A stretch of 64,000 bases of DNA from Atopsyche davidsoni. Lineage: Eukaryota > Arthropoda > Insecta > Trichoptera > Hydrobiosidae. The translations under genes and the position numbers were made by a program. Below the pieces are notes generated by a model. The model saw nothing but the letters and a program-made list of their open reading frames with translations, searched no databases and was not told the DNA's origin. This document shows, piece after piece, positions 25,246 through 36,700 of this stretch (position 1 is the first letter of the stretch; each line of letters begins with the position of its first letter). Location of the stretch: positions 3,658,001 through 3,722,000 of the forward strand of contig JAILWY010000023.1 of the NCBI GenBank assembly GCA_022113835.1, in the 5' to 3' direction.

Positions 25246-26390
25246 TAGACACTTGCGCTAGAAGTGTTAGTTTTATGCAGCCGTTGTATGCTTTAATTTG
25301 TTCAGTACTGCATTTTAAAACCGAACTTGCGCCAGAAACTTTAAAAGCCATTTGAAAAGCAGCTCACAAACAACACTACCCGATTGCATAAATTATTGTT
25401 TTCTCACGATGCAAGGAGGGTGACTAAGTGGGCCGAGAACCGTGACCCCTGAATAATACGATATTAGTAAAAATCGCATACTACTGTGGAGTGCTCAATG
25501 TGCTTTTCAGCTTTCATGGTTTTTAAGATAGATGTAAGGGAAGAAAGGCAGACTAGGGAGCAGCGAAAAGTGCGTTCATCGGAAAACCATTTTTCAGGAA
25601 TGAATAATTTTTGTGTTTGTGTGAATCCATTTTATCTTCATCAAGTGCCTCTCCTCAGAGGAGGTTGGCGACCATTTCACTGAGCATATATATGCTGAGC
25701 CAGAGTTCATGATTTTCTAAAGGAAAAACAGTCTAGTACACCACAGTTTTACATTGGAAGGAAAAGTCCGCGTATTTCTGCTGCCCAATATAATTATTAT
25801 ATAATCATTTCCTTACAAAGCTCTGGCATTTAGATCTGATACTCTTTCTGCACCAGGCTACAGAAACAATAGCAGGAGCCACTTCACATTATTATACACT
25901 CAAGATATCTATCTCAAGATATATATCAAGACCTTATAATTGTCACCTGATGCAAGGAGGGCGACTAAGTTTGCAGAGAACCGTAACCCTCCGAATAACA
26001 CAATATTATTAAAAATCGTATACTACTGTGGAGTACACGGTGTGCTATCGCTTTTCAGCTTTCATGTTTCTTTAGATAGACATGAATATCAGAGAAGGAT
26101 AGAAGGGAAGAAATACATACTAAGGAGCAGCAAAAAACCCGAGGTTGACAATATATATATATTAAAAATACACTTGCACTAGGAGTACCCGTAGGTTTAT
26201 GCAGCCACAGTCGTAAGATTTACATTGCTGCGTTTGAAAATGCGAGAACAAAGTGATCCCAAACGTTGGGCCAGAGACTTCAATAGCCACTTGAAAAGCA
26301 GCTCACAAACAACACTACGCTATTGCATAAGTGATTATTGTCACCAGGTGCAAGGGGGGCGACTGAGCGAGCGAGTTACGAAATGCGAGG
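25246..26390 (+). repeat. Degenerate tandem repeat interrupted by a SINE
   Basis: Two blocks recur. Block 1 (ACACTTGCGCTAG... to GAAAAGCAGCTCACAAACAA) is at 25246-25400 and 26168-26335. Block 2 (GATGCAAGGAGGG.GACTAAG to GGAGCAGC.AAA) is at 25408-25570 and 25950-26135, with a third start at 26347. SINE copy C sits between the block 2 copies. Short open frames across it have no recognisable domain. Confidence 0.65.
25633..25885 (-). repeat. SINE-like repeat, copy C (full-length type)
   Basis: About 250 bases on the minus strand matching copy D along the whole length: CTTCATCAAGTGCCT at one end, through CCAATATAATTATTATATAA, to CTACAGAAACAATAGCAG at the other. It is inserted in the degenerate tandem repeat at 25.2-26.4 kb. 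Confidence 0.75.
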
Positions 26391-26630
26391 TGCGTTATGA
26401 GGAGTCGCTGCTTCTCATTCCAGCAGCTGGTGTCGTCACGCCGACCTTAGGCCGGGCTGCGGCGAAAGTCGCGGAGAATTTCTTTTCGGCACTCGTCGGT
26501 GAGAATCGGAGAATTCGTTTCCATCTGATGCGCAGGCACTTGGATAAACAGCGAATTTATTATATTTTTGTGTATAATTTAGATATTACCGTAATTACTT
26601 CGTATGTTTGGTATGCTAAAGCTATTACAG

Positions 26631-27229
26631 ATAAGGGTTTGATGAATTAGCATATCGCTCGTTTTAATGTTTTTTTTTTTTTGGCAAGTGAGTTTAAATT
26701 AAATAAGTAGTTTTTTTTATACAAAGCTTTATTTACAAAAAAATAGTCAAATTATAATACACGAAAATAAAAGAATCGTATTAAATAGAATCTAACAATG
26801 ATAAATAAACAATAGTGGTGCTTATATAAGGGTTTGATGAATTAGCATATCGCTCGTTTTAATGTTTTTTTGCAGGTGAGTTTAAATTAAATTAGTAGTT
26901 TTTTTATACAATAAATATAAAGCTCTATTTACAAAAAAATAGTCAAATTATAATACACGAAAATAAAAGAATCGTATTAAATAGAATCTAACAATGATAA
27001 ATAAACAATAGTGGTGATTATATAAGGGTTTGATGAATTAGCATATTGGTCGTTTTAATGTTTTTTTTTTTTTTTTGGCAGGTGAGTTTAAATTAAATAC
27101 GTATTTTTTATACTATAAATACAAAACTCTATTTACAGAAAAATAGTCAAATTTTAATACACGAAAATAATGGAATCGTATTAAATATAATCTAACAATG
27201 GTAAATAAACAATCGTGGTGCTTATATAA
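26631..27229 (+). repeat. Three tandem copies of a 195-207-bp unit
   Basis: Units start with ATAAGGGTTTGATGAATTAG at 26631, 26826 and 27022 and end with ATAAACAATAGTGGTG-type sequence. Copies 1 and 2 are nearly identical; copy 3 is more diverged and has a longer poly-T. No terminal repeats or coding frame. Confidence 0.9.
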
Positions 27230-29100
27230 AAAATTCAGTTCAGTAAAAGTGTTGGGAAAAGTAACTTGTAATTATTATAGGTTATTAATGTTTTGTTTTT
27301 TTTATTTTAATAATCAAATACTATGGTAGCTGTCTTTTCTTAACATGCTCAAAGACAATCTCTTTAATTTTTTATTCACCCAAGTTATGTATGGAATAAA
27401 TAAGTAATCGAATACTTTTAGTGAATGCAGTGTTAGTAGGTTTATAATTGGCAAAACGGCGTGATCCTCTGGCTTGTATAAACGTTGGTCGCGACCCCTA
27501 GCCTTGAGTGCTCAATTTTCCAAAAACTTGCTTGTATAAAAAGTCTGCTAAAATTCTTATAAAAAACAGTTAAATACGATATATTTTTTATTTTAATAAA
27601 CAATTCAATCAATTTTGAATTAATATTAAACTTTATTTAATGGTATTATTAAGTATTTGTAATATGATTAGATGTAATACATTATAGTAATTTAGTGTTT
27701 TTACAGTTTTTGAATTAGCATTTAGTTAATAAAAGCGATGTAACAGTCCCATCTAGTTCATGAAGTAGCAGGTTACTAATATAATCCCTAGTGGAGTCAT
27801 TATTTTTTTATGCTAATATTATTAAATAACATATAATATATTACGTGATCATAGTTTTGACTGATTTTTTTTATATTTGTTGATGTTAACAGGTTTTGTT
27901 CGATTATCTAACATGTTTTTATTATAATTTATATTCTTTTCTAGGTCAAATAGAAAGTGTCAACAAAGATATTAATTCTTATTTTAGATAACACTCAGTC
28001 CCTACTATTTTAATATGTGTACCCAATACATTTATTTAAATTATTTTTTCATATTTTTACTTATGTGATACTATTAAGTATATTTACACCTTATATTTAT
28101 ATAAGCAGTAGGTATATAATTATTTAAGTATGTAATCGTTAGCAAAAAAAATTTGAAATTGGTTTCAATATAATGCGTAAATGTTTTTTTAATAGTACAT
28201 GTTGCCAAAAAATTATATCTAACAGGATCGAAATACGATACTTCAAATCTAGTTGCAGGGTTACTAAATATCACGTAAATGTAATTAAATTTACCACAGA
28301 ATTGCGTTAAATAAAATTTATATCTTTATTACTGCCGTGTATATTACTTTCAGATTCTATAGTGATAAGAGCTTCATGAAATTCTCGGTGACTAGTCGGC
28401 GTTTAAGGTACTGATTAAAATGCAAGCACGCGAGTTCTGGTCTTTCTTCAATTTTAATTTAACGGAAGAGTCAGAATTTCACTATCGAAAATGGCGCGAC
28501 CGTCAGAAAGCAACAAGACACGCGAAAATCTAATACTGTAGCGTTTTTAATATCGACTGAAAACAATATATACCATCGAGGCTGAAACAAATACCATGCA
28601 AACCGCGAATCGTCGTATTGTCTGTGGGCGTAAAAAATAAAGAAATGAAAGTTTTGTGAAGAAAAACCTGGCATGCGCGGCGTGTTCTTCGCCGTCTATT
28701 AAAGAATAACAAGTAATTAAAGTGCATTTCTCGTTATCGAGTGTTGCCAGTCGCCGAAGTTGCAACAATGGCTAATGCGTTATCTGTGCAGTGGCACGAC
28801 TGTCGCCATTTCAATTGGAGCAGTCGGCTATTGGTCGCCCGAAGAATGCGTGGATTGCAAAGACCAAAGTTCCGGGTCTGAATGATTGCTATCTTTTTTT
28901 TTTATAACTAAAAGCGTTTTCATCATTTTTAAACCGTTCTTTGTAATTCTATGATTTTAACTGTTAGAAATACTTTCCCCTCTTTAATAAAAAAGAGCAA
29001 AAATAAACTTTCATTGCGTTTGTCGCTTGTTATATGTTTGATAAACGTGTTGTAACGATCGGTGTATTTTTTTTTTTTCAGACAATGAAAAATTTCAAGC
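27230..29100. other. AT-rich 5' flank of the protease gene
   Basis: No repeats recognised. 28370-28860 is somewhat less AT-rich and has three overlapping minus-strand frames of 65-73 codons without domain features. Confidence 0.6.
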
Positions 29101-29663
29101 GTCAATACAAGAAGGTCAACGGAAGATTTAAAAGGAGCGTCTGATAAATTTTTTTTTTAATGAACTTTAATTAAAAATTTTACATCGTAACGCCAAAGCG
29201 ATTCAACGATATTCCACGGTGAATACAGCGCGACCGCCACCCCCGTGCAGCTTCCGCCCTCGCCCCAGCGGCCTGAACGCGCCGCCACGCCCCGCCCCGC
29301 CCCGCCCCGCCCCGCCCCGCCGGCCGGAGCACGTGTCGGCCGCGGCGGCTCGCGGGTTACGTACCGCGCCGGGATGGCGTAACCGGGCCCCGGCGGGCGC
29401 TCATCCTCCGTTGCACAACGGTCACTTTCCAGAGAGTTGCTTTCTCGGAGTTTCGGAGCCTCCAGTCGAATTTCGGCCGCCGAGCTGGCCGCACGACGAA
29501 AGTGACAGTCGGTTATGAAAGTCAATCTGCCGAACGAAACAAAACTCTCCGAGTAAATGGAAAGCGTGGAGCGACACGCGGTTAGGTAACTCCACGAGTA
29601 AACGGATGAAGTGCGCGCTCGCCGTGTTCTCCAGTGCGGCGAATCGATATTCAGTAGTTTATA
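29100..29663 (+). promoter_or_regulatory. GC-rich promoter/5'UTR region of the serine protease gene
   Basis: This is the 560 bases directly upstream of the start codon. Base composition changes sharply from AT-rich to a CpG-rich island at about 29220-29640. The island includes a (CCCCG)n run at 29288-29322. No TATA box is evident. Initiator-like TCAGT at 29651-29655 is very close to the ATG, so the true start is probably further upstream. A 5' non-coding exon elsewhere cannot be excluded. Open frames on both strands here arise from GC richness. Confidence 0.45.
29288..29322. repeat. (CCCCG)n microsatellite
   Basis: Perfect tandem CCCCG pentamers, about seven units, in the GC-rich island upstream of exon 1. 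Confidence 0.9.
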
Positions 29664-30750
29664 ATGTTGGGTGATCGAAAATGGAAGATCCTAGTATTGG
29701 TTATGGGAATTCTGCTGGCCCAGGCCATCGACAGTCCGGGGAGGACGTCCTCCTCCCTCGCGGACCCCGGGTCCGTCAGGAGGATCGCGCTGCAGAGTGG
29801 AGCTCTCCCCGCCTACCGCGACAGGGCCAGGACGAGAGTCGGCAAGTCGCTGGACGTCCGGGGCTTCGGCGATTCCGTCGGCGGCGCCGAGGACCTCGCG
29901 GGGACAGCGCGGGGCGCGGTGAGCTTCCAGGACGACGAGCCGGGAGCGAGGCGCTCGCAGGTCGCCTTCAGAGAAGACCCTTACGACGAGTCCAGATATC
30001 CCGACGACTACGCCCTGGAGCAGCCGAGAAGCAATGACGACTACGGCAGCGTCCCCCTCAGAAATTCCAAGATTACCTTTCAAGATGACTCCGAATACGA
30101 CAACGCTCCTCAGGAGCAAGAAGCGGGAAACCCGGCGCCGAAGGCGTTCAGTGTACCCGACCAGTATGAAAACCAGAAACAATACGGGCAAATAAACAGC
30201 CAGAGGGGATACCAGGAAGACTTTATTCCTAATCAGAGATATCCCGACTTTAAGCCGGTGGCAAGAAATAATAACTACAGGAAGCCAGTTTTCCCAGTGT
30301 CGAAAGCTTTTCATCCGAGGTATCCGTTCCACAATCCGTACTTTGCCCCTCCGAAGTCCTACAATAATCCAGAGTTCGATAATTACTACAACCCTTATCA
30401 GAACAAGGGAGAATTTACCCCGATAGTTAAAAACGGATATTTCAACGCGGGGTTCGCTCCGAAGACGCCGGCCATCACTGGCGGCACTCCATTCTGGAAG
30501 ACGAGGACTCCGAGAGTCGTGTTCCCTTACGGCAATGACGGACCGCAGTTCCAGTCGAACTCTCACCAGGGCGGCACCGGCAACTCTCTGGCGAACAGCA
30601 TCAACTACAACAACGACAACATAGTCTTCAGAGACCAGAACTTCGGCCTGAATGACTTGGCTTCCGTCCAGGATATCCGCAACGACTTCAATCTCCAGGA
30701 CTTGGGGACGACCGGCGCTGGAGCGGACGCGAGCCTCCAAGGAGATCGAG
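29664..30750 (+). CDS. Exon 1: signal peptide and low-complexity N-terminal region
   Basis: ATG at 29664 follows ATAATG. The first 21 residues form a signal peptide: basic start (DRKWK), hydrophobic core (ILVLVMGILL), and a likely cut after AQA. Residues 22-362 are disordered in character: Arg/Gly/Asp-rich first, then Tyr/Asn/Pro-rich. A short motif [VI]xF[QR][DE][DQ] recurs: VSFQDD (86-91), VAFRED (100-105), ITFQDD (137-142), IVFRDQ (320-325). The exon ends at GATCGAG with donor GTAGGA at 30751, phase 1. Reading through the donor adds only 15 residues before a stop. The exon is GC-rich compared with its AT-rich flanks. The long antisense frame over 29691-30740 is a shadow of this exon. Confidence 0.9.
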
Positions 30751-33700
30751 GTAGGAACGCGATTTTTTCAGTAGCCTTAGATCGCTTTTCTTTTTGAGTT
30801 GCAATTTAGTATGCACGTAATATTGATGTTTCTTTCTAAAATAATTTAAGTTTCAAATAATATTTTAAAAATATTTAAACAGTGATATTATTTACAAAGT
30901 GACATCAATATTATTTCTAATACTTTTACTGTGCTTTTATGTTTCTTTTGCCTTACCGTTATTGTTTTTGTTTTATTTCCTTTAGATTTTAAAGAACACC
31001 CGTTTAATTTTTTTAAGAAAAGCAATATCTAAATTATAACTGAAGTACAAGTTCTAAGAAGTAACAATGAATATTAATAATAAAAATTATTTACTATAAA
31101 ATTAGAAATGCCATAATATATTTAATTAAACAACGAGTATAGATTTATTCAAATAGTATATTAATTAGTCATTCATACAACGATTTCATTCGTCATTATA
31201 ATAAACTAAAAGAAAATTATTCATCTCTTTTATACTTAACCTCTTTCGCTTTCTTTATTCATTCTCAAACAAAAGCATGCTTTTTCATTTGACGTCCTAA
31301 AACATCAAAATGGTGACATAAAATCATCCAAAAACATCAAGTTTAAATAATTTTCACTCAACATTTGACCTCAATATCCATATCAGCCTTACTTCATCTA
31401 CGTAATACTTACTAAGATGATTCATTCAAAGAGAATATTACATACTCCGTGCAACATAATCAAACATACATATTTGAGAAATTAACAATGAATTAAAAAT
31501 CACGTGATTTGCTGACAAAATATTCACATGATTTTTTTAAACAACTGTCAATTTCTTTTTTGCGATTTATTAGCTAACTGTCTGATTAAATATTTCGTAA
31601 TTTTGAAAGAAATCATTTATGTGAAAGTAACGATAATTTTCCATTAAAGTAAACTAATAAAAGTAAATGAAAATAAAAATGTTTCTTCTGATAAGAAAGT
31701 TTTGTTCAAGGAAACATTCCAACTTAACCAAAGAATGTTATTTCCCATAATAAAAAAAAAGTATTACTATGTATTAAATATTACTTATCGAATACAAAAA
31801 AATATCTGATATTACATACACCATATATAATAGAATTTACCAATCTATGTTTAGAAAAATAAAAAAAATAATTAATGATTTTATTGAAAAAAAAAAACAT
31901 TATATTTTTAGTACATATTTATTTTTACTAGATAATACATTATAGAATTGTGTTAAAAAAATGAAAACCTTACTTTGAGAAAATGACCGAAGATAGAAAA
32001 ATAAAATAACTTCGTAAGTATAGACAATATAAAAACAAGTAATATTTACGTCTAAAATAATAAAATAGTACAAGCTGTTAAATGTAAAAATAAAAGTTTA
32101 AATATGAAACTTTTTAAAATACAATAATATTCTGCCTTATAAATGTTCATAAAACACAGCTTTAATTGATATTAAATATCAAATGACATTTAACGTTGCC
32201 TTGTTTTACTTTTTTTTAAATAAATTAAATTTAAAATTTTATTTTATAAATTAATAACAGAATACCAAAAATACTGAATAATTTGCATAAAAGAATGCAT
32301 AATTAAAAAATAAATCGGAATCATACAAAAAGATCTGGAACCAATGACTTATTATTTTTAGTTTAATTTAGAAAATAAAAAAATTATTTAGCATATCTCA
32401 CACAAAATTTCATTTTTTAATAGTTAAAATCACAAAATTTTTATAGTTATCATATTCCGTACAAATTATGTGCTTTTTTGTCTAAAAAATACAATTTTTA
32501 TAATATCATTAAACTATTAGCTTATAAAATATATGATACTATAATTATAACAGCTTATAGGAAAGTACGCATGTTTACAAATAAAAATGAAAACGTTGCG
32601 TAAATTTTTAATGATAACAAGATTTAAATTATTTTTATATTAAAAACTGTGCTCGTGTTACGTCAAGGTTGTGAAAAAATTGTGTTTCGAGAAAATAATG
32701 TCAAAACTTAAAATCAAACGAGCTATGGATATTAATTAATAATCAATTAAATTAAAAAGATTTCGTATGAGTTTTAATTAACGTTGGTTAAGTTTATTAC
32801 AACGTTGTATAAAATTGATTTAATTGAAAAAGACTTTTGAAATATTTATATGATATACTATGAAATATTATTAAAAAATATATAGCGCATAGCCATCCGC
32901 TTAGTTATTTTGCATTCATAAATCTAAGCTATGTTTAAAAGTGAATGGATAAAAACAACAATGTTTTTAGATTATGTTTTCCGGAAAATATAATATCGTA
33001 TCATTGCGTACCGAGCGCTGAACTAATGCACAGTTTTCTATTGACTAAAGCGGAAGATCATCAACAAGTTTTATGGCATCCCTGAAACGAACCCGAAGGC
33101 TTTGTTAAGCTTCTCGAATAGGACAAAAAATATTATTTCAAACGTACATTTTTATTTAAAAAAGTCATTTAATCATAATTTCTTATAGTTTTACACGATA
33201 CGTCTATATACGAAATAAGGTTATTCGTCCACAAATCACTTTATAACCTAAAATTATACTTTTTTAAAACACAATAAAAAAAAATCAAGACATCAATCAA
33301 TTTATTTATAAGTTGTTTTCCATTAATTTATGTTATAGTATTAAGCGTATTATTTGAACGCAGAGCGTAAATGAAATCAATATTTATTTTTTTACAAAAA
33401 AAATCACACGTATATTTTGAAGGCTGTCGGTTGTGTACGACCCCAAATTATTTTTTTTTATATTGTCGGTCCTGGAAAGCGCTGTATTACTACTTCCGGG
33501 TGCCAACAGCTGGTCTTTAACTTCTTAAATACTATATATTATATTGTAAAACATGCGCAAATAATTTATTCATTCGTGAAGGAGGGTTTCCCGGTCTGCC
33601 TCCCCCTCCCTCCTATTCATCTCTGACATTTAATTATTTTTATTTATAAGGTCAGAGACTTTGCATTTATGAATACGGTAAGATGGAGTAACAATAGGAT

Positions 33701-36700
33701 GGATGCTTCTTACTAGGATGAGTTTTATATAATAGGAGTAGGCAGGATGTTATGCTATGGCCTGATTGTAGCTCTACTGCATTTGCTTTGAATTGGCAAG
33801 GGAACCATAGAAACCTTGTCTGAGGAGTCGGACCTCACTTATTGTCGATCTCGTTATTCGAATGCCGATATGCTCATCCTCACTCGGCACTTCTAATTTT
33901 ATCTTATCATACTTGCCATTCACACTCCCTGCTTTGATCGTTTTTAAATAACGGCTTCATCAATTGTGGGCGTTGCGCTGGTGCCTTTATTCCTGTCTAT
34001 CTATGGATATCCTAATCCAGTGGTCCCCAACCCTATGCCCGGGGGCACCATGGCGCCCGCCGGCCGTTTTATGTGTGCCCGCCGCTGTGCGACCACGATC
34101 AAAATATATTTAGGTTAACAATAAAATGTTATGAAAAAAAAAAAAAATTAGTAATAAGTTATATCGTTTTCAAAATAATAATTCTTTCAATATAATATTT
34201 TCAAAATATCATTGCATTTAAAAAAATCAATAGTGCCCGCCACTAGATCGGCGTTTTAAAATGTGCTCTAGGGTGCAAAAAGGTTGGGGATCCCTGTCCT
34301 AAGCTTTGCAAGGTGTTTTCATGGATTTGAAATTACATTGAATATTTTTTTTTGGCTTAGTAGCCGGTGGCCACTCGATGTCCAGCTCGGTTTCCCCCCC
34401 GCGAGATGCACGGAGCGTGAGTCATGCACGAGATGCTTGGCTCGGCATGCAGCCCCAGCACGCACATGAAAGCAAGAGCGGGCCTGTTACCCAGATTACG
34501 TGCTCTTGAGTCCGTTTACTCGCGATCTCGAGTGCACCAAGCACGCCCCCCTGGGAGATATTTATTTTATTCTACTCGCGACGGATAGCTGGAGTTATTG
34601 GTCAGTAATTTGCTGAAATAGAAAAGCTTTAGTACACATATGTATTGTTTCAAACAAAATTCCTTTTGATGCTTATTTTAAAATAGTCTTCTTCATCAAG
34701 TGCCTACCACTTCACTGAGCATATACTCATGCTGAGCTAGTGTTCATGGTTTTTCTAATGAGAAAATAGTGCAGTGGGTCTCCGGGTTCTTCTATGCAGC
34801 AGTTTTATATTGGAAGAAAAGTCTGCGTATTGCTGTTGCCCAATAGCATTATTATGTAATCCTTTCCTTACAAAGGTCTGGCGTTTAGATTTGATACTCC
34901 TTCTGCAGCAAGCTACAGAAACAATAGCAGAAGCCAAGTACTTCCAGAGCATATCCCTCCACAATCATTCCAAGTCCACTACTCCATTACCGATCCTTTA
35001 TACACGCTCAGGGTATAAAGCAGAATGACAGCAATGCACAACAACAGAATGGTAGAGCAGGGAGGTAGATAATCTAAATTAGTATGAATATAAAAATAGA
35101 CAAAGGTTCAAAACAAGACTGGTTACGTATACGTATATTACGTATTGTAGGGTCTTTTAATAAGAATACATAGACAACGTTTTTGAGATTTTAAGACTTC
35201 CGTGGAGACTTCCTCGCCGAAGTCTTACACATTAAAAAATAATACTTGAAAAATGTGTCTTTTCTAATTCAGGTTTTATTTTATTTCCACGTGTTTTTCA
35301 TACAGGCACTGCAGACAAAACTCATTGAGCTCAACCATAATATGCTATTAACCATTTTCTTAGCTGTCTACTCCTGAATCTTTGAGGGAATGGAATTTTC
35401 ATGTGCATATTAAGAATATATAAACTTTGCTGTATCCCACTTTCTAAAATGAGCAACATACAATTATTCTTATAAATATATAGTATAATAATATAAATAC
35501 TATTATGCATATGTTGTTTGAGTTAAAGGACTATATATTTTTTCGATTTAAATAAATGTTTATAGCTTTAATAAAAAGTCAATTTATACATCTTGTTAAA
35601 AATAAAAAATATATACAATGAAGTTCAAACAATCAAAACCAAGTAAATTTAAACGATGTAAAAAAGAAAATATTTGCAATATTTACTAAAAATTACACCC
35701 AAGTAAATTCAGGTCAAATTTCAACAATATTTGTAGTTTATATTTGAATAATGTGAACTTGAATAAAATTTTCAACATTTTTCCCACAGCTATTAGCTTA
35801 CTGAATATGGCATACAACCTGAAAACACAAAAGACTTTGTTATTGAAAAGACTGCGAAAGGAAATGAAAACTGTTAAATTATTGTGTTTAGTATAAAACA
35901 TAAAATGAGCTACCGAAGTCTTCACTTTTGACTAGTTTAATAACACGATCTTAAATAAACTGATATTGTTTTATGTTCAAGTAATTTAATCAATCTTAAA
36001 TATTAAACCTTTTTAATCTTAGTCAATACATTATTTTAAGTGTGACTTTAGTTAAAAAAAACCTTAGCGAGTTGATAAAATAAATACCAAGAGAGTGATT
36101 TATAAAATGAAATTTCAAATATTTTTATTGAGTGTATTAGTGTTTCGGTGTGTTTGTATTGTTAATATAAATATTATTAATGTATTTTTTAATTTTTATT
36201 CATCGGCTCATAACAAAATTGCTGTTAAAACTTTTAAATACAATTATTTCGTGCGAGTGTAACTCAAACAAGAAGCCGAAGAATTCGCAATAAGAATATG
36301 TATTTATTGATCAATTATCGTGTTAAAGCAGGGTGAACGAGTAAACGGGTAAATCATATCATAAATCAAATGTATTTGTCAGTAAATTAACGTGTAATAA
36401 ATTAATTAAATTCTTCAATCAAGCCACTGTGACGACAGGTAATTTGCATGTCCCGCATTTAACAGACAAATCATGTCCAGGCATGAATATAACAAGAATG
36501 TTACAAAAATATTCACAAAATAGCTTAACGATACGAATGGATAAATTTGTAATTATTAAATTTGTATTATCATATATCATAAGTTAACAAATCTGTAATA
36601 ATAAACGATCCCAATCCCATAAGACTCAGCACACATCGAATTCCTAACCTAAGCATTGATATATAAAAATATTTCTCATTTTATAAATAACTTATGTGCT

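Noticed and set aside
29691..30740. 349-codon minus-strand frame
   Set aside because: Antisense shadow of exon 1, whose plus-strand frame has a signal peptide and exact splicing into exon 2.
36107..36262. 51-codon plus-strand frame starting MKFQIFLLSVLVF, signal-peptide-like, in intron 1
   Set aside because: No good donor in a phase compatible with exon 2. Hydrophobic starts are common by chance in AT-rich DNA.
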